64,000 nucleotides of DNA, from assembly GCA_038147755.1 (NCBI GenBank), contig JAYQTS010000008.1, forward strand, positions 1-64,000, written 5' to 3'. This document shows positions 49,337 through 59,500 of the stretch, one piece after another. The stretch comes from UBA5951 sp012269555. GTDB lineage: Bacteria; Pseudomonadota; Alphaproteobacteria; Puniceispirillales; Puniceispirillaceae. Below the pieces are notes generated by a model, which saw only the letters and a list, made by a program, of their open reading frames with translations, was not told the origin of the DNA and did no database searches. Both the position numbers and the translations under genes were made by a program. Position 1 is the first letter of the stretch, and every line of letters starts with the position of its first letter.

Positions 49337-50391
49337 ATGAATTTCTTAAATACGTTAAATGGTAAAATTACTTCTCAACCACCTATCTGGATAATGAGAC
49401 AAGCGGGTAGATATTTACCGGAATATAGATTTATAAGAAGCACCGAACTAAATTTTATTGAATTTTGTCTAAATGCTGAAAAAGCGAGTGAGGTAACTTG
49501 TCAACCTATCAATAAATTTAATCTAGATGCCGCTATAATTTTTTCGGATATCTTATTAATTCCGCATATGCTAGGTCACACAGTCTCTTTTATCAAAGAC
49601 AAAGGTCCAAAATTAAAAAGCTACATTTTGGGGAAAAGCTTACTTTTAATGATTGGAAAAAATTTAAATCAGATTTAGCGCCTGTTGGGAAAGCTATTAA
49701 TTTAACCAGAACTAAGTTAAATAAAGATATTAATAACAAAAACATACCTATAATAGGTTTTCCGGATCACCGTGGACATTATTTACATATTTAACAGAGG
49801 GTCAATCATCCAAGGACTTTTCTAATGCAAGAAAATTTTTATGGTCAAACACCCGTGATTCAGAAGAAGTATTTGAAATTTTAGTCCAAGCTATAATACG
49901 CTTTTTAGAAATACAGTTGGAAGGCTGGTGTTGATGCAATAATGCTATTTGATAGTTGGGCTGGATCTATACCAGCCAGATTTCGTAATAAATTTATTTA
50001 CGAGCCAACAAGGAAGATAGTTCAATATATCAGGGCTAAAAAAGCCTCGATACCTATAATATGTTTTCCTAAATCTATAGGTGAGGGTATTGTAGAATTT
50101 GCAGATATTATTAACCCAAATTGTATTGCTGTTGATCACCTTACAGATATAGAATTTGTTCATAGATCAATTTCCAAAAACATTGCTATTCAAGGCAATA
50201 TAGATCCGCTTTGTTTAGTCAATGGTGGTGATACGTTAAAAAAAGAGGTGGATTATTTACGTAATTTAATTTCTGATAGACCCTATATCTTCAATTTAGG
50301 ACATGGTATCTTACCAGAGACACCACAACAAAATTTAAAAGACATTATTTCCTATATCAGAGAAGAAAAAATTGGAATATCAGATAGTTAA
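49337..50391 (+). CDS. hemE: Uroporphyrinogen decarboxylase (frameshifted)
   Basis: The first frame has PPIWIMRQAGRYLPEYR (the conserved RQAGRYLPEYR), EVTCQPINKFNLDAAIIFSDILLIPHMLG and FIKDKGPK. Frame changes near 49635, 49770 and 49915 restore VGKAINLTRTKL, a FSGSPWTLFTYL-like segment, and AGVDAIMLFDSWAGSIPARF; the last frame ends ...DTLKKEVDYLRN and FNLGHGILPETPQQNL. HemE converts uroporphyrinogen III to coproporphyrinogen III. It is the first gene right of the origin and overlaps hemJ by 20 bp. The indels are most likely sequence errors. Confidence 0.93.
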
Positions 50392-50800
50392 ATCATTTCA
50401 TATTATAGCTATAATAGCTTGGATGGCTGGCTTGTTATATTTGCCTAGGTTATATGTATATCATTCATTAGTTGAAATTGGTTCTGTTCGCTCTCAAACT
50501 TTTAAATTGATGGAGCGGCGTCTTTTAAAAATAATTATGAATCCAGCGATGATAATAAGCTGGCTCTTAGGTTTGTACTTAATTTTTCTAAATCCAAGCT
50601 TACTCAGGGAAAATTGGATGATAGCAAAAATTATTTGTGTAATTTTTATGACTTATTGCCACATGAAATTTGGACGTATAAGAAAAGAGTTTGAAAATGA
50701 TCAAATAGCTAAATCAGATAAATATTATAGGTATTGGAATGAGGCGCCGACGTTGACTATGATAGTTATAGTAATATTAGCCGTAGCAGAGCCATTTTGA
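50372..50800 (+). CDS. hemJ: Protoporphyrinogen oxidase HemJ
   Basis: Intact 142-residue membrane protein. YQIVKSFHIIAIIAWMAGLLYLPRLYVYH carries the conserved His10 and the heme-binding GLLYLPRLFVYH-type motif; three further hydrophobic segments follow, with LRENWMIAKI and YWNEAPTLTMIVIVIL. HemJ oxidises protoporphyrinogen IX. It overlaps hemE by 20 bp, so heme steps are coupled. hemE-hemJ-rho beside oriC is a conserved alphaproteobacterial arrangement. Confidence 0.93.
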   Translation: MEYQIVKSFHIIAIIAWMAGLLYLPRLYVYHSLVEIGSVRSQTFKLMERRLLKIIMNPAMIISWLLGLYLIFLNPSLLRENWMIAKIICVIFMTYCHMKFGRIRKEFENDQIAKSDKYYRYWNEAPTLTMIVIVILAVAEPF

Positions 50801-50893
50801 AATCATTTTAGAAGAATATTTGACAATATACATGTTTATATTGTAACGTAAACACTCCATCCTATTGAACTTAATTCAGATAAGTTTACTTCA

Positions 50894-52153
50894 ATGCACT
50901 TACAAGAACTAAAATCTCGTTCACCGTCGGAACTATTAGCTTATGCTGAAGAATTAGAGGTAGAAAACGCTTCTACTTTACGAACTCAAGATATGATGTT
51001 CGCTATACTCAAGCAATTAGCAGAAAATGAAGTTGTTATAAGCGGTACAGGTGTACTAGAAGTTTTACAAGATGGTTTTGGATTTTTAAGAGCTCCAGAA
51101 GCTAATTATTTACCAGGACCGGATGATATTTATGTTTCCCCAAGTCAAGTGCGTAGATTTGGACTCAGAACAGGAGATACTGTAGAAGGAGAGATTAGAG
51201 CACCGAAAGATGGAGAACGCTATTTTGCTCTTTTAAAGGTTGATTTAATAAATTTTGAAAAACCAGATTCTGTTAGGCATCGAATTAACTTTGATAATCT
51301 TACACCGTTATACCCAAATAAAAAATTAACGATGGAATTGCCATTCGACCCAGATAATAAGGATAAAACACCGAGAATAATGGATCTAATAGCACCTATG
51401 GGTAAAGGACAAAGAGGTTTAATTGTGGCGCCGCCTCGAACGGGTAAAACGATGATGCTACAATCAATAGCACACGCGATATCGCAAAATCATCCAGAGG
51501 TATATTTAATTGTATTACTAATCGATGAAAGACCAGAGGAAGTAACAGATATGCAGCGGTCTGTTAAAGGTGAAGTTATATCATCAACATTTGATGAACC
51601 TGCAGCACGACATGTGCAAGTAACAGACATGGTATTAGAAAAAGCAAAGAGATTAGTAGAACACAAAAGGGATGTAGTAATACTCCTAGATAGTATAACA
51701 CGTCTAGCCAGAGCTTATAATACAGTAGTTCCATCTTCAGGTAAAGTATTAACAGGAGGTGTAGATGCAAATGCTTTACAGCGACCAAAACGCTTTTTTG
51801 GGGCGGCAAGAAATATAGAAGAGGGTGGGTCATTAACAATAATTGCCACCGCCTTAATAGAAACAGGGTCGCGTATGGATGAGGTTATTTTTGAGGAATT
51901 TAAAGGTACGGGCAATAGCGAACTGATACTAGACAGAAAGCTTGCAGATAAACGAGTATTCCCAGCGATCGATGTTACCAAGTCCGGAACTAGAAAAGAA
52001 GAATTGTTAGTCGACAAAGCCACACTCAATAAGATGTGGATGTTAAGGCGTATATTAATGCAGATGGGGCCCATAGACGCAATGGAGTTCTTAACAGATA
52101 AACTACGTCACGCAAAAACCAATGAAGATTTCTTCGAAAATATGAATAGCTAA
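50894..52153 (+). CDS. rho: Transcription termination factor Rho
   Basis: Intact 419-residue protein. The N-terminal part LQELKSRSPSELLAYAEELEVENAS and the RNA-binding VLEVLQDGFGFLRAPEANYLPGPDDIYVSPSQVRRFGLRTGD precede the ATPase GLIVAPPRTGKTMMLQ (Walker A, 176-190) and IVLLIDERPEEVTDM. Rho terminates transcription in an RNA-dependent hexameric form. Its TAA overlaps the convergent ogt stop, and no hairpin terminator is seen between them. Confidence 0.97.
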   Translation: MHLQELKSRSPSELLAYAEELEVENASTLRTQDMMFAILKQLAENEVVISGTGVLEVLQDGFGFLRAPEANYLPGPDDIYVSPSQVRRFGLRTGDTVEGEIRAPKDGERYFALLKVDLINFEKPDSVRHRINFDNLTPLYPNKKLTMELPFDPDNKDKTPRIMDLIAPMGKGQRGLIVAPPRTGKTMMLQSIAHAISQNHPEVYLIVLLIDERPEEVTDMQRSVKGEVISSTFDEPAARHVQVTDMVLEKAKRLVEHKRDVVILLDSITRLARAYNTVVPSSGKVLTGGVDANALQRPKRFFGAARNIEEGGSLTIIATALIETGSRMDEVIFEEFKGTGNSELILDRKLADKRVFPAIDVTKSGTRKEELLVDKATLNKMWMLRRILMQMGPIDAMEFLTDKLRHAKTNEDFFENMNS

Positions 52154-52647
52154 CTATTATTTGTCTCTAAATTAATTAGCCAACGTTTGCGGCTTATATT
52201 CTCTTTGCTATCAGGCGTTTTACGATTTCCGCCACTATAGCGGCCTATTTGACCATTAATATTTAAAATGCGATGGCAAGGAATGATGATGGGTATCGGG
52301 TTTCGTTTACAAGCATCGCCGGCCGCCCTAGACGCTCTAATATTGCCCCATTCATAAGCGAGCTCTTTATAAGAAATAGTTTTCCCATATTGCACCTTAG
52401 AAATCGTTGTGAACCACTTTACCATTTTCGGAGACCAATTAGAAAAGTCTAAAGGTATAGAAAAATTCTGAAGAGAGCCCAATAGGTATAATTCTAATTG
52501 ATTTAATGTTTCACGTGAAACATCTTTGTTTGACTTGTCAAAAAGTTGTTCTTTAGAAAAGGGCATTTGTTGCCATTTTAATTCTTTTAAACCCTTATTA
52601 GATGTTAAAGGTTGAAAATACCCCAAGTTCGTTTTTAATACATACAT
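52150..52647 (-). CDS. ogt: Methylated-DNA-[protein]-cysteine S-methyltransferase (Ogt), containing a parS site
   Basis: Intact 165-residue protein. IPIIIPCHRIL carries the acceptor Cys124 of the PCHR motif, after YKELAYEWGNIRASRAAGDACKRNP; GRYSGGNRK follows. It repairs O6-methylguanine suicidally. The N-terminal part is atypical: residues 43-48 (VSRETL) are encoded by a perfect parS sequence (52507-52522). Convergent with rho (4 bp overlap) and divergent from mnmE. A repair gene within the hemE-parB block is an insertion relative to the compact order. Confidence 0.9.
   Translation of the reverse strand: MYVLKTNLGYFQPLTSNKGLKELKWQQMPFSKEQLFDKSNKDVSRETLNQLELYLLGSLQNFSIPLDFSNWSPKMVKWFTTISKVQYGKTISYKELAYEWGNIRASRAAGDACKRNPIPIIIPCHRILNINGQIGRYSGGNRKTPDSKENISRKRWLINLETNNS
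52507..52522. promoter_or_regulatory. parS centromere-like site, inside ogt
   Basis: TGTTTCACGTGAAACA, a perfect 16-base palindrome identical to the general bacterial parS consensus (TGTTNCACGTGAAACA). It is about 3.2 kb from the predicted oriC and 5 kb before parB. The ParB-CTPase clamp would load here. It is translated as VSRET in ogt. Confidence 0.9.
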
Positions 52648-52731
52648 TATTTGTTTTCAATTAGTTAAAGAGATGTTAATGAGCCCTATAAATAATACAT
52701 TCGTAATAAGATTTGTCAAAAAGGTGGTTTG

Positions 52732-54114
52732 GTGAGTGTTAATGATACTATTTATGCTCTAGCAACCCCGCCAGGGCAATCCGCTATAGCAATTATAAGA
52801 ATATCTGGCCCTAAAGCGCACAGTGTACTAATACATTTTGGTGTTTTAAATCCGATTGTTGAGGATAAACCTATTGCAGAATATCAGCGTCTTAAGACTG
52901 TAGATGGTTTAATAGTTGACGATGTTATGTTGGTTCTATTTCCCTCTAAATCCTCCCCAACAGGAGAAAACATAACAGAGATTCAATGTCATGGTAGTCC
53001 GGCTGTTATTCAGTCAATTTTATACCGCCTTGCTGAAATAGAGGGGATGAGACCAGCGCAACAAGGAGAATTTTCTCGTAGGTCGTTTAACAATGGTAAG
53101 ATTGGATTAATCGATTTAGAGGGTCTTTCAGATTTGATTGAGGCGCAGACACTATACCAACACCAACAAGCGATTAATATAATGACAGGAAAACTTTCTG
53201 CTCGATTAAAGTCATATAGAGAGACTTTAATTTTATTATCTTCCAAACTTGAAGCAGTAATTGATTTTTCGGACGAAGAATTGCCTGAAGAGATTATCGG
53301 AGAATTATCTTTAAATATGAATAAATTAAAAAATCAGATACTGAGTTTGATAGAGGAAAGTAAATATTCTGAACAAATACGAGAAGGTGTAAAAATAACA
53401 TTGGTAGGCCCGGTAAATGCAGGCAAATCAACAATTCTAAACGCACTAGCGCAAAGAGAAGTTGCTATCGTGTCTTCTGTTGCGGGCACGACTCGGGATG
53501 TAATAGAGGTGAAATTAGACTTAGGGGGCATTTCTGTCATATTAAATGATACAGCAGGCATACGGAAAACTGAGGACGTTATTGAAATTGAGGGAATTGA
53601 GAGAGCTAAAAGTGTGGCCGAGAGTTCAGATCTTACTTTGTTGGTTTTAGATTCATCTAGTTTAGATTGGGAAAAAACGCTATCTCAATTTGAGAGTTGG
53701 AAACTTTCAAAACAGCTGGTTTTGTTGAACAAAGCAGATCTTTTGTCTGAAAATGAAATAGAGAAAAAAATTAAAACTTGTAAATCATCCCTATTAAGAA
53801 CATCAAAACCATTAATTGTTAGTTTTCATAATAAGAGCGGGCAGGACCTTTTGATTAAAAAGCTGATTGACTTAATGTCTTTTATTAATGTCACAAACAA
53901 CGATGTAAGGTTAACTCGTTCCTGGCATAAAACAGCTTGTCTTACCGTATGTAATGCCCTAGAGCGTGCTATTACGCTTGATAGCAAAGAACATCCGGAA
54001 ATAGTAGCAGAGGAATTACGTCTTGCATGTAATGCACTAGGGCGTCTTACTGGTCAGGTGGCTGTTGATGATCTGCTAGATAATATTTTTTCAAGCTTTT
54101 GTATTGGGAAATGA
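52732..54114 (+). CDS. mnmE: tRNA uridine-5-carboxymethylaminomethyl modification GTPase MnmE
   Basis: Intact, about 460 residues. NDTIYALATPPGQSAIAIIRISG is the formyl-THF-binding start, GEFSRRSFNNGKIGLIDLEGLSDLIEA the helical part, ITLVGPVNAGKSTILNALAQRE the G1 loop, and NDTAGIRKTEDVIEIEGIERA the switch region; it ends FCIGK, the catalytic-Cys C-terminus. With MnmG it makes cmnm5U34 in tRNA. A GTG at 52732, seven bases after AAGG, is the likely start (a TTG at 52729 also possible). Confidence 0.95.
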   Translation: MSVNDTIYALATPPGQSAIAIIRISGPKAHSVLIHFGVLNPIVEDKPIAEYQRLKTVDGLIVDDVMLVLFPSKSSPTGENITEIQCHGSPAVIQSILYRLAEIEGMRPAQQGEFSRRSFNNGKIGLIDLEGLSDLIEAQTLYQHQQAINIMTGKLSARLKSYRETLILLSSKLEAVIDFSDEELPEEIIGELSLNMNKLKNQILSLIEESKYSEQIREGVKITLVGPVNAGKSTILNALAQREVAIVSSVAGTTRDVIEVKLDLGGISVILNDTAGIRKTEDVIEIEGIERAKSVAESSDLTLLVLDSSSLDWEKTLSQFESWKLSKQLVLLNKADLLSENEIEKKIKTCKSSLLRTSKPLIVSFHNKSGQDLLIKKLIDLMSFINVTNNDVRLTRSWHKTACLTVCNALERAITLDSKEHPEIVAEELRLACNALGRLTGQVAVDDLLDNIFSSFCIGK

Positions 54115-54202
54115 AATCAGTATATAGTTTTGACATTTGTGAATACTATCTAGTATTGTGCGGGTTAAATTATATATAACGAACCTGGAATTAGTCAGAT
54201 AA

Positions 54203-56113
54203 ATGCCTATTAAAAATATCGATGTAATTGTTATAGGGGGTGGTCATGCTGGAACAGAAGAAGCCAGTGTTGCTGCCAGAATGGGTGCGAATACACTTCT
54301 TGTTACGATGGATATTAAGAAAATAGGGGAAATGTCTTGTAACCCCGCTATAGGCGGTTTGGGAAAGGGCCATCTGGTGCGTGAAATAGACGCTTTTGAT
54401 GGTGTAATGGGGCGAGCCATAGATAGTGCAGGTATTCAATTTCGTATGTTAAATAAATCACGCGGTCCAGCAGTTCATGGTCCAAGAGCACAGGCAGATC
54501 GACAATTATATAAAAAAGCAGTTCAACAAGCATTAAAAGAAAATGAAAACTTGTCTTTCTATGAAGGGGCAGTAGCCGACTTGGTTGATCTCAAATAAAA
54601 AAGTAACGGGGATTGTGTTAGCAGATGGAACTCAAATATTAACACGTGCAGTTGTTTTAACAGCAGGTACATTTCTTGGGGGTGTGATACACCTAGGAAA
54701 TGAACGAACACCCGCGGGAAGGTTTGGAGAGTCTCCTTCTAATGCTCTTTCCCAAAGATTGAGAGGTCTTGGATTGCCCATAGGGAGGTTAAAAACAGGT
54801 ACGCCTGCAAGGCTTGACAAGGCCACCATCGACTGGGCTTCTCTTGAAATGCAGCAAGCAGATGAAACACTTATCCCCTTCTCTTATTTAACAGATAAAA
54901 TAACGGTTCCTCAAATCTCATGTGGAATTACCAGAACAACAAAAAAAACACATAAAATAATTTCAGATTCTATTCATTTGTCGGCTGCATATAGTGGACA
55001 GATAAAAGGCAAAGGACCGAGATACTGCCCATCAATAGAAGATAAAGTAAGTCGTTTCTCAGATAAACCTTCTCACCAGATATTTCTAGAACCTGAGGGA
55101 TTAAATTTAAATACGGTTTATCTAATGGTATTAGCACAAGCCTTCCTCGCAACGTCCAAAAAAAAATGATTGCGTCTATCCCGGGATTAGAGAAGGCTAG
55201 CATACTTCAATTTGGATATGCGATCGAATATGATTTTATTGATCCGAGAGCATTGGATAAAACTCTAGCTTTAAAAGCTTTATCGGGTTTATATTTGGCT
55301 GGACAGATCAATGGTACAACAGGATACGAGGAGGCTGCAGCGCAGGGGCTAATAGCTGGGATAAATGCAGCTATGTACGCATCTGGAAATGCAAGCACCA
55401 CACAAGATGGGTTTTTCTTGGATAGAGCGGAGGCGTATATTGGTGTAATGATAGATGACCTAATAACATATGGGGTAACAGAGCCATACCGAATGTTTAC
55501 TTCCAGAGCGGAATACCGTCTTTTGCTTAGAGCGGATAATGCAGACCAGCGGTTGACTTCTAAAGCAATAGAGATTGGTTGCGTTGGTTATAAAAGACAA
55601 AAATCATTCCAAAATAGAAAGGAAACACTCCACTATGCAAGACAAATATTGTCAAATTTAAAGGCTAAGCCTTCTCAACTAACAGCTCACGGGCTACCCT
55701 CTCCTCGTAATGGCAGTCTTTCAACAGCAGAAGAGGTGTTATCTAACAATAATATAAAGTTGTCAGACTGTATTTCCCTTTGGCCCAAGATTGCAGAAAT
55801 TCCTAGAAACATTCATATGCAAATTGAAACCGATTGTCGTTATGCAAATTATGTTAAGCGTCAGGAAGCAGACATAGCGGCTATGAGAAGAGACGATGCA
55901 TTAGATATACCAGAAGACACCGATTTTTCAAAAATAGGTGGTTTGTCAAATGAATCGGTTGAATTGTTTAATAGGTTTAGGCCCTCCTCAATAGGCCAAG
56001 CAAATAGAGTACCAGGATTAACACCTGCGGCCGTAGTATGTGTTTTGCGATATATCCGACAAAACCCAAAAAAAATCAGAATTATATCTAAAAGCAATTC
56101 GTCTACACGATAG
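54203..56113 (+). CDS. mnmG: tRNA uridine-5-carboxymethylaminomethyl modification enzyme MnmG (GidA), two frameshifts
   Basis: The first frame starts IDVIVIGGGHAGTEEASVAARMG, the FAD-binding motif, and contains EMSCNPAIGGLGKGHLVREIDAFDG. A shift near 54590 leads to TAGTFLGGVIHLGNERTPAGRFGE and GRLKTGTPARLD. A second near 55160 leads to IPGLEKASILQFGYAIEYDFIDPR and LYLAGQINGTTGYEEAAAQG. The C-terminal domain ends ...IRQNPKKIRII. The total of about 635 residues is normal. MnmG works with MnmE. It is followed by rsmG after 11 bp. Confidence 0.95.
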
Positions 56114-56124
56114 CTATTTTTAAT

Positions 56125-56739
56125 ATGATAGATTCCTTTTATGTGTTGAAAAATAAATATAATGTTTCACGTGAAACATTATCTCAGCTTATAACTTATC
56201 ATGATTTGCTTATAAAATGGCAAAAAAGATTAAACCTTATTTCACCAAATACGATAGATAATATCTGGGAAAGACATATTCTTGATTGCGCACAACTTTA
56301 CAGTTTTCTTCCCAATAGGCCGTGCTGCATACTCGATGTTGGTTCTGGGTCAGGATTACCGGGTATTATAGTTTCAATTTTAACCAGTCAAAATGTACAC
56401 CTCGTAGAATCAGACCAACGAAAATGTGCTTTTCTGAGAACAGTAACATCTCGGTTAAATTTAAACACGACTATTCATGAGAAACGCATGGAAAAAATGC
56501 AAACATTAATTCCTGACATCATAATAGCTCGTGCTTTTGCACCTATTCCAAGATTACTTAAGTTAACAGAAAAACAGCATCATCCAAAATTGCGTTTTCT
56601 ACTTTTGAAAGGTAAGGATGTAGATTCCGAGTTGATTAATTTAGATACATGGAAGACACTACGTGTGACAAATAAGCATGCATCTATCACATCTGAAGAT
56701 GGTTGTGTCCTAGAACTACAATTTAATGATGCATTATAA
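56125..56739 (+). CDS. rsmG: 16S rRNA (guanine-N7-)-methyltransferase RsmG (GidB), containing a parS site
   Basis: Intact 204-residue protein. WQKRLNLISPNTIDNIWERHILDCAQL, ILDVGSGSGLPGI (SAM motif, 69-81) and HLVESDQRKCAFLRTV are RsmG hallmarks. It methylates G527 of 16S rRNA. Residues 13-18 (NVSRET) are encoded by parS at 56163-56178, a position known for rsmG in other bacteria. parA follows after 9 bp with an AAGGA binding site. Confidence 0.95.
   Translation: MIDSFYVLKNKYNVSRETLSQLITYHDLLIKWQKRLNLISPNTIDNIWERHILDCAQLYSFLPNRPCCILDVGSGSGLPGIIVSILTSQNVHLVESDQRKCAFLRTVTSRLNLNTTIHEKRMEKMQTLIPDIIIARAFAPIPRLLKLTEKQHHPKLRFLLLKGKDVDSELINLDTWKTLRVTNKHASITSEDGCVLELQFNDAL
56163..56178. promoter_or_regulatory. 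parS centromere-like site, inside rsmG
   Basis: TGTTTCACGTGAAACA, identical to the site in ogt and to the bacterial parS consensus. It lies 570 bp before parA and 1.4 kb before parB, within the rsmG start region. The two sites share 20 identical bases (ATGTTTCACGTGAAACATTA) when read in the coding sense of each gene. Confidence 0.92.
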
Positions 56740-56748
56740 GGAAATTAA

Positions 56749-57522
56749 ATGGCTAAGATAATATCGATAGCAAATCAAAAGGGGGGTGTAGGAAAAACCA
56801 CTACGGCAGTTAATTTAGCAACAGCCCTTGCTGCGTGTGATAAAAGTGTTTTGTTAATTGATCTAGATCCTCAGGGCAATGCAAGCACAGGCTTTGGAAT
56901 TGATAACATAGATAGAAACACACATATTTATCACATGCTCATTGATCAAATATCAATTAAAGAGGCAATAAAGTCATCGATAGTTCCTAAATTATTTCTT
57001 ATACCAGCAGACACCGATCTTGCTGCCGCCGAAGTTGAGTTAAGAAATCGAAAAAACAGAGAATTCATACTAGATAAGGTTCTTCGACCCATTAAAGATT
57101 CTTATGACTTTATTATTATAGATTGTCCGCCCTCTCTTGGATTGCTTACAGTAAATGCTTTCTCAGCCTCACATTCTGTATTAGTTCCACTCCAATGTGA
57201 GTTTTACGCACTTGAAGGTTTGGCTCAACTTTTGAGGTCCATAGAACTAGTAAAGAAAAATTTAAACCCAAGTTTAACAATTCAGGGTATAGTTTTAACT
57301 ATGTTTGATAGTAGGAACAATTTATCAGAAATGGTTGTGAATGATGTTAGAAAGCATTTTGGTAAGCAAGTTTATCAAACTATCATACCAAGAAATGTTC
57401 GCATATCGGAAGCGCCTTCATTTGGTCAACCTGTTTTGATGTATGATATTAATTGTTCTGGTTCCAAGGCATACACATCATTAGCGGCAGAATTATTACA
57501 ACAGGAGAATGTAAATTTATGA
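56749..57522 (+). CDS. parA: Chromosome-partitioning ATPase ParA (Soj)
   Basis: Intact 257-residue protein. AKIISIANQKGGVGKTTTAVNLATALA is the deviant Walker A (Lys11, Lys16), LLIDLDPQGNASTGFG Walker A', and DFIIIDCPPSLGLLTVNA Walker B. RISEAPSFGQPV ends the conserved part. ParA uses ATP-dependent DNA binding to move ParB-parS complexes. It overlaps parB by 4 bp (ATGA). Confidence 0.97.
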   Translation: MAKIISIANQKGGVGKTTTAVNLATALAACDKSVLLIDLDPQGNASTGFGIDNIDRNTHIYHMLIDQISIKEAIKSSIVPKLFLIPADTDLAAAEVELRNRKNREFILDKVLRPIKDSYDFIIIDCPPSLGLLTVNAFSASHSVLVPLQCEFYALEGLAQLLRSIELVKKNLNPSLTIQGIVLTMFDSRNNLSEMVVNDVRKHFGKQVYQTIIPRNVRISEAPSFGQPVLMYDINCSGSKAYTSLAAELLQQENVNL

Positions 57523-58471
57523 CAAAGTCGTCAAATAAGACAAAAAGGTTTCGCGAGGTCTTGGTCGTGGCTTGTCCACTCTACTAGGTGATGCAGAAGC
57601 ACGCGATTTATTACAAGAGCATCCTATATCCAATAAGAAAAATAACTTTTCAAAAAGTGAACCACCAAATATAAATCCCACTACAGTGAAAAATATTCCA
57701 ATAGAATGGATTACTTCTGGACCGTGGCAACCAAGACGAAATTTTGATACAATGCAACTAGAAGAGTTAGCAAATTCCCTTTTAAAACAAGGGGTTATAC
57801 AACCAGTTTTGGTTCGCTCTTCTCCTGGCCAAGAAAATAAATATGAATTAATCGCAGGTGAGCGAAGATGGCGGGCAGCCCAAATAGCAAAAATTTATGA
57901 AATTCCTGCAATAGTTAGAGAATTTTCTGAGAAAGAGGCTGCAGAAATAGCGCTTGTTGAAAACATTCAAAGACGTGATTTATCTTCAATTGAAGAAGCG
58001 TTAGCATATCAACAGTTGATTCAAACATTTGGTTACACGCAACAAACTCTATCAACTGTGATTGGAAAGTCTCGGCCACATATAGCCAATTTGTTACGCT
58101 TATTAACTTTGCCTGAATGGGTTCAGTCTGCATTAGAAAAAGGCACAGTATCTGTCGGACAGATACGGCCAATAATCGGACATGTCGATATTGATAAATT
58201 AGCAGAATTAATAATTAAACAAAATTTAACGGCGCGTGAAGTTGAAAATTTATTAAAGCCTAAAAACAAAATTAACAAAAAATTACAAACACAGAATGAA
58301 AATAGTGACGTTGAAAATCGAAAATTAGAAGAAAAAATAGAACAACAAATTGGACTAAAAGCAAATATTTATTGGAATTCAAAAACAGAGACAGGTAGCA
58401 TTAAGTTGTCTGTCTCATCTGTTGAACAATTTGACTCAATACTGGAAAGAATGGGGATTCAAACTCGGTGA
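57519..58471 (+). CDS. parB: Chromosome-partitioning protein ParB (frameshift near the start)
   Basis: From ATG 57519, overlapping the parA stop, the frame reads MTKSSNKTKRF and is then lost; a one-base shift restores RGLGRGLSTLLGD, the usual ParB start. The CTP-binding/ParB domain has EWITSGPWQPRRNFD, LVRSSPGQENKYELIAGERRWRAA and IALVENIQRRDLSSIEEALAYQQL; the HTH has YTQQTLSTVIGKSRPHIANLLRLLTLP. ParB binds the two parS sites nearby. The 3' end overlaps holA by 13 bp on the opposite strand. Confidence 0.95.
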
Positions 58472-59488
58472 TTAGACAACTTAATGGCAACACCTAACAA
58501 GGACTGACCAATTAAACTATAAGGATTAGGAATTGAACCCATCTTGCATTGCCCTTCTAATAGCATAAATCTTTCCATTAGCGCAGAACACCCTTTTATA
58601 GAAAAAGTTTGCTATGATTAATAACAGATTGTTTTCGTTTAAAATAAATTGGTGGTCGTATGCTATTTACTGCAGCTTGTATGGATAACCCTTTTTGTTT
58701 TTTAGCGCCGATTGTTATAAGAATTTTGACATGAGATTGAAAATATCTAATTATTACAATAGGTTGTATTCCTTCTGCGCGAATTTTTTTTAATAAAGGA
58801 CCAATTGTTTCTATTTTTCCTCTAAATACACTATCAACTAATTTATCTAATATCGGTAAATAATTATCCCCCAAAACCAAATCTATTTCTTCTTTGGTTA
58901 TAGATTTTGTTTTTGCAGCATATAAACTAATTTTTTCAATCTCGCTTCTATTGATTGAGCGATCATCTCCAAGTTTATTTGAAATGTATTCTGTAAGGTG
59001 ATTAGAAACATCAATGTTATTTTGAATTAAGGTTTCATATATCAGTTTTTTTCGCTGTTCATCTTCATCTGGATAACATGCAATAGAGCAACATTCGGAT
59101 GTTTCTCGCATAAAGTTACAAGACTATGTTTGGTCGTACTGTCTTTGGCAGAGACAATCAATCTGCATTCAGCATGTAAATATTCAATATTTGACTTAAT
59201 AGCAGACATGAGTTCTGTTGCTGTTCCACTTAAAAGTACAACCCGCATCGTTCCAAGTAATGTCAATGCATTTAGAGCATCTGCCAATAACGCAGGGTCC
59301 ACCTGCACTTCTTTTCCTGTTAATCTAGTAACAGAAAAAGGATCATTTAAATTATCTGAAAATAAGAGCGCTAATTCTTTGGCACGTTCATCAATCAAAC
59401 CAGCATCCATACCATGTAAAAAATAGGCAAAAAATTTACTATTTGGTTTTTTAAACAGCGATGCTATGTCTCTAGATAAGATTTTCAT
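58459..59488 (-). CDS. holA: DNA polymerase III subunit delta HolA (frameshifted)
   Basis: The N-terminal frame starts MKILSRDIASLFKKPNSKFFAYFLHGMDAGLIDERA (LHGxDxGL, typical of HolA), with NALTLLGTMRVVLLSG. A shift near 59080 gives IACYPDEDEQRKKLI and VIIRYFQSHVKIL, RPPIYFKRKQ. A second near 58620 restores ALMERFMLLEGQCKMG and GQSLLGVAIKLSN, ending at a TGA at 58461-58459. HolA opens the sliding clamp in the clamp loader. Without the last fragment the gene would look truncated at 58596. Confidence 0.87.
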
Positions 59489-59500
59489 ATGATTGCGACA

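Noticed and set aside
58500..58560. tRNA-like stretch (GAATTGAACCCATC)
   Set aside because: It recalls a T-arm/acceptor sequence, but no cloverleaf folds around it and it is fully explained as the holA C-terminus on the minus strand.
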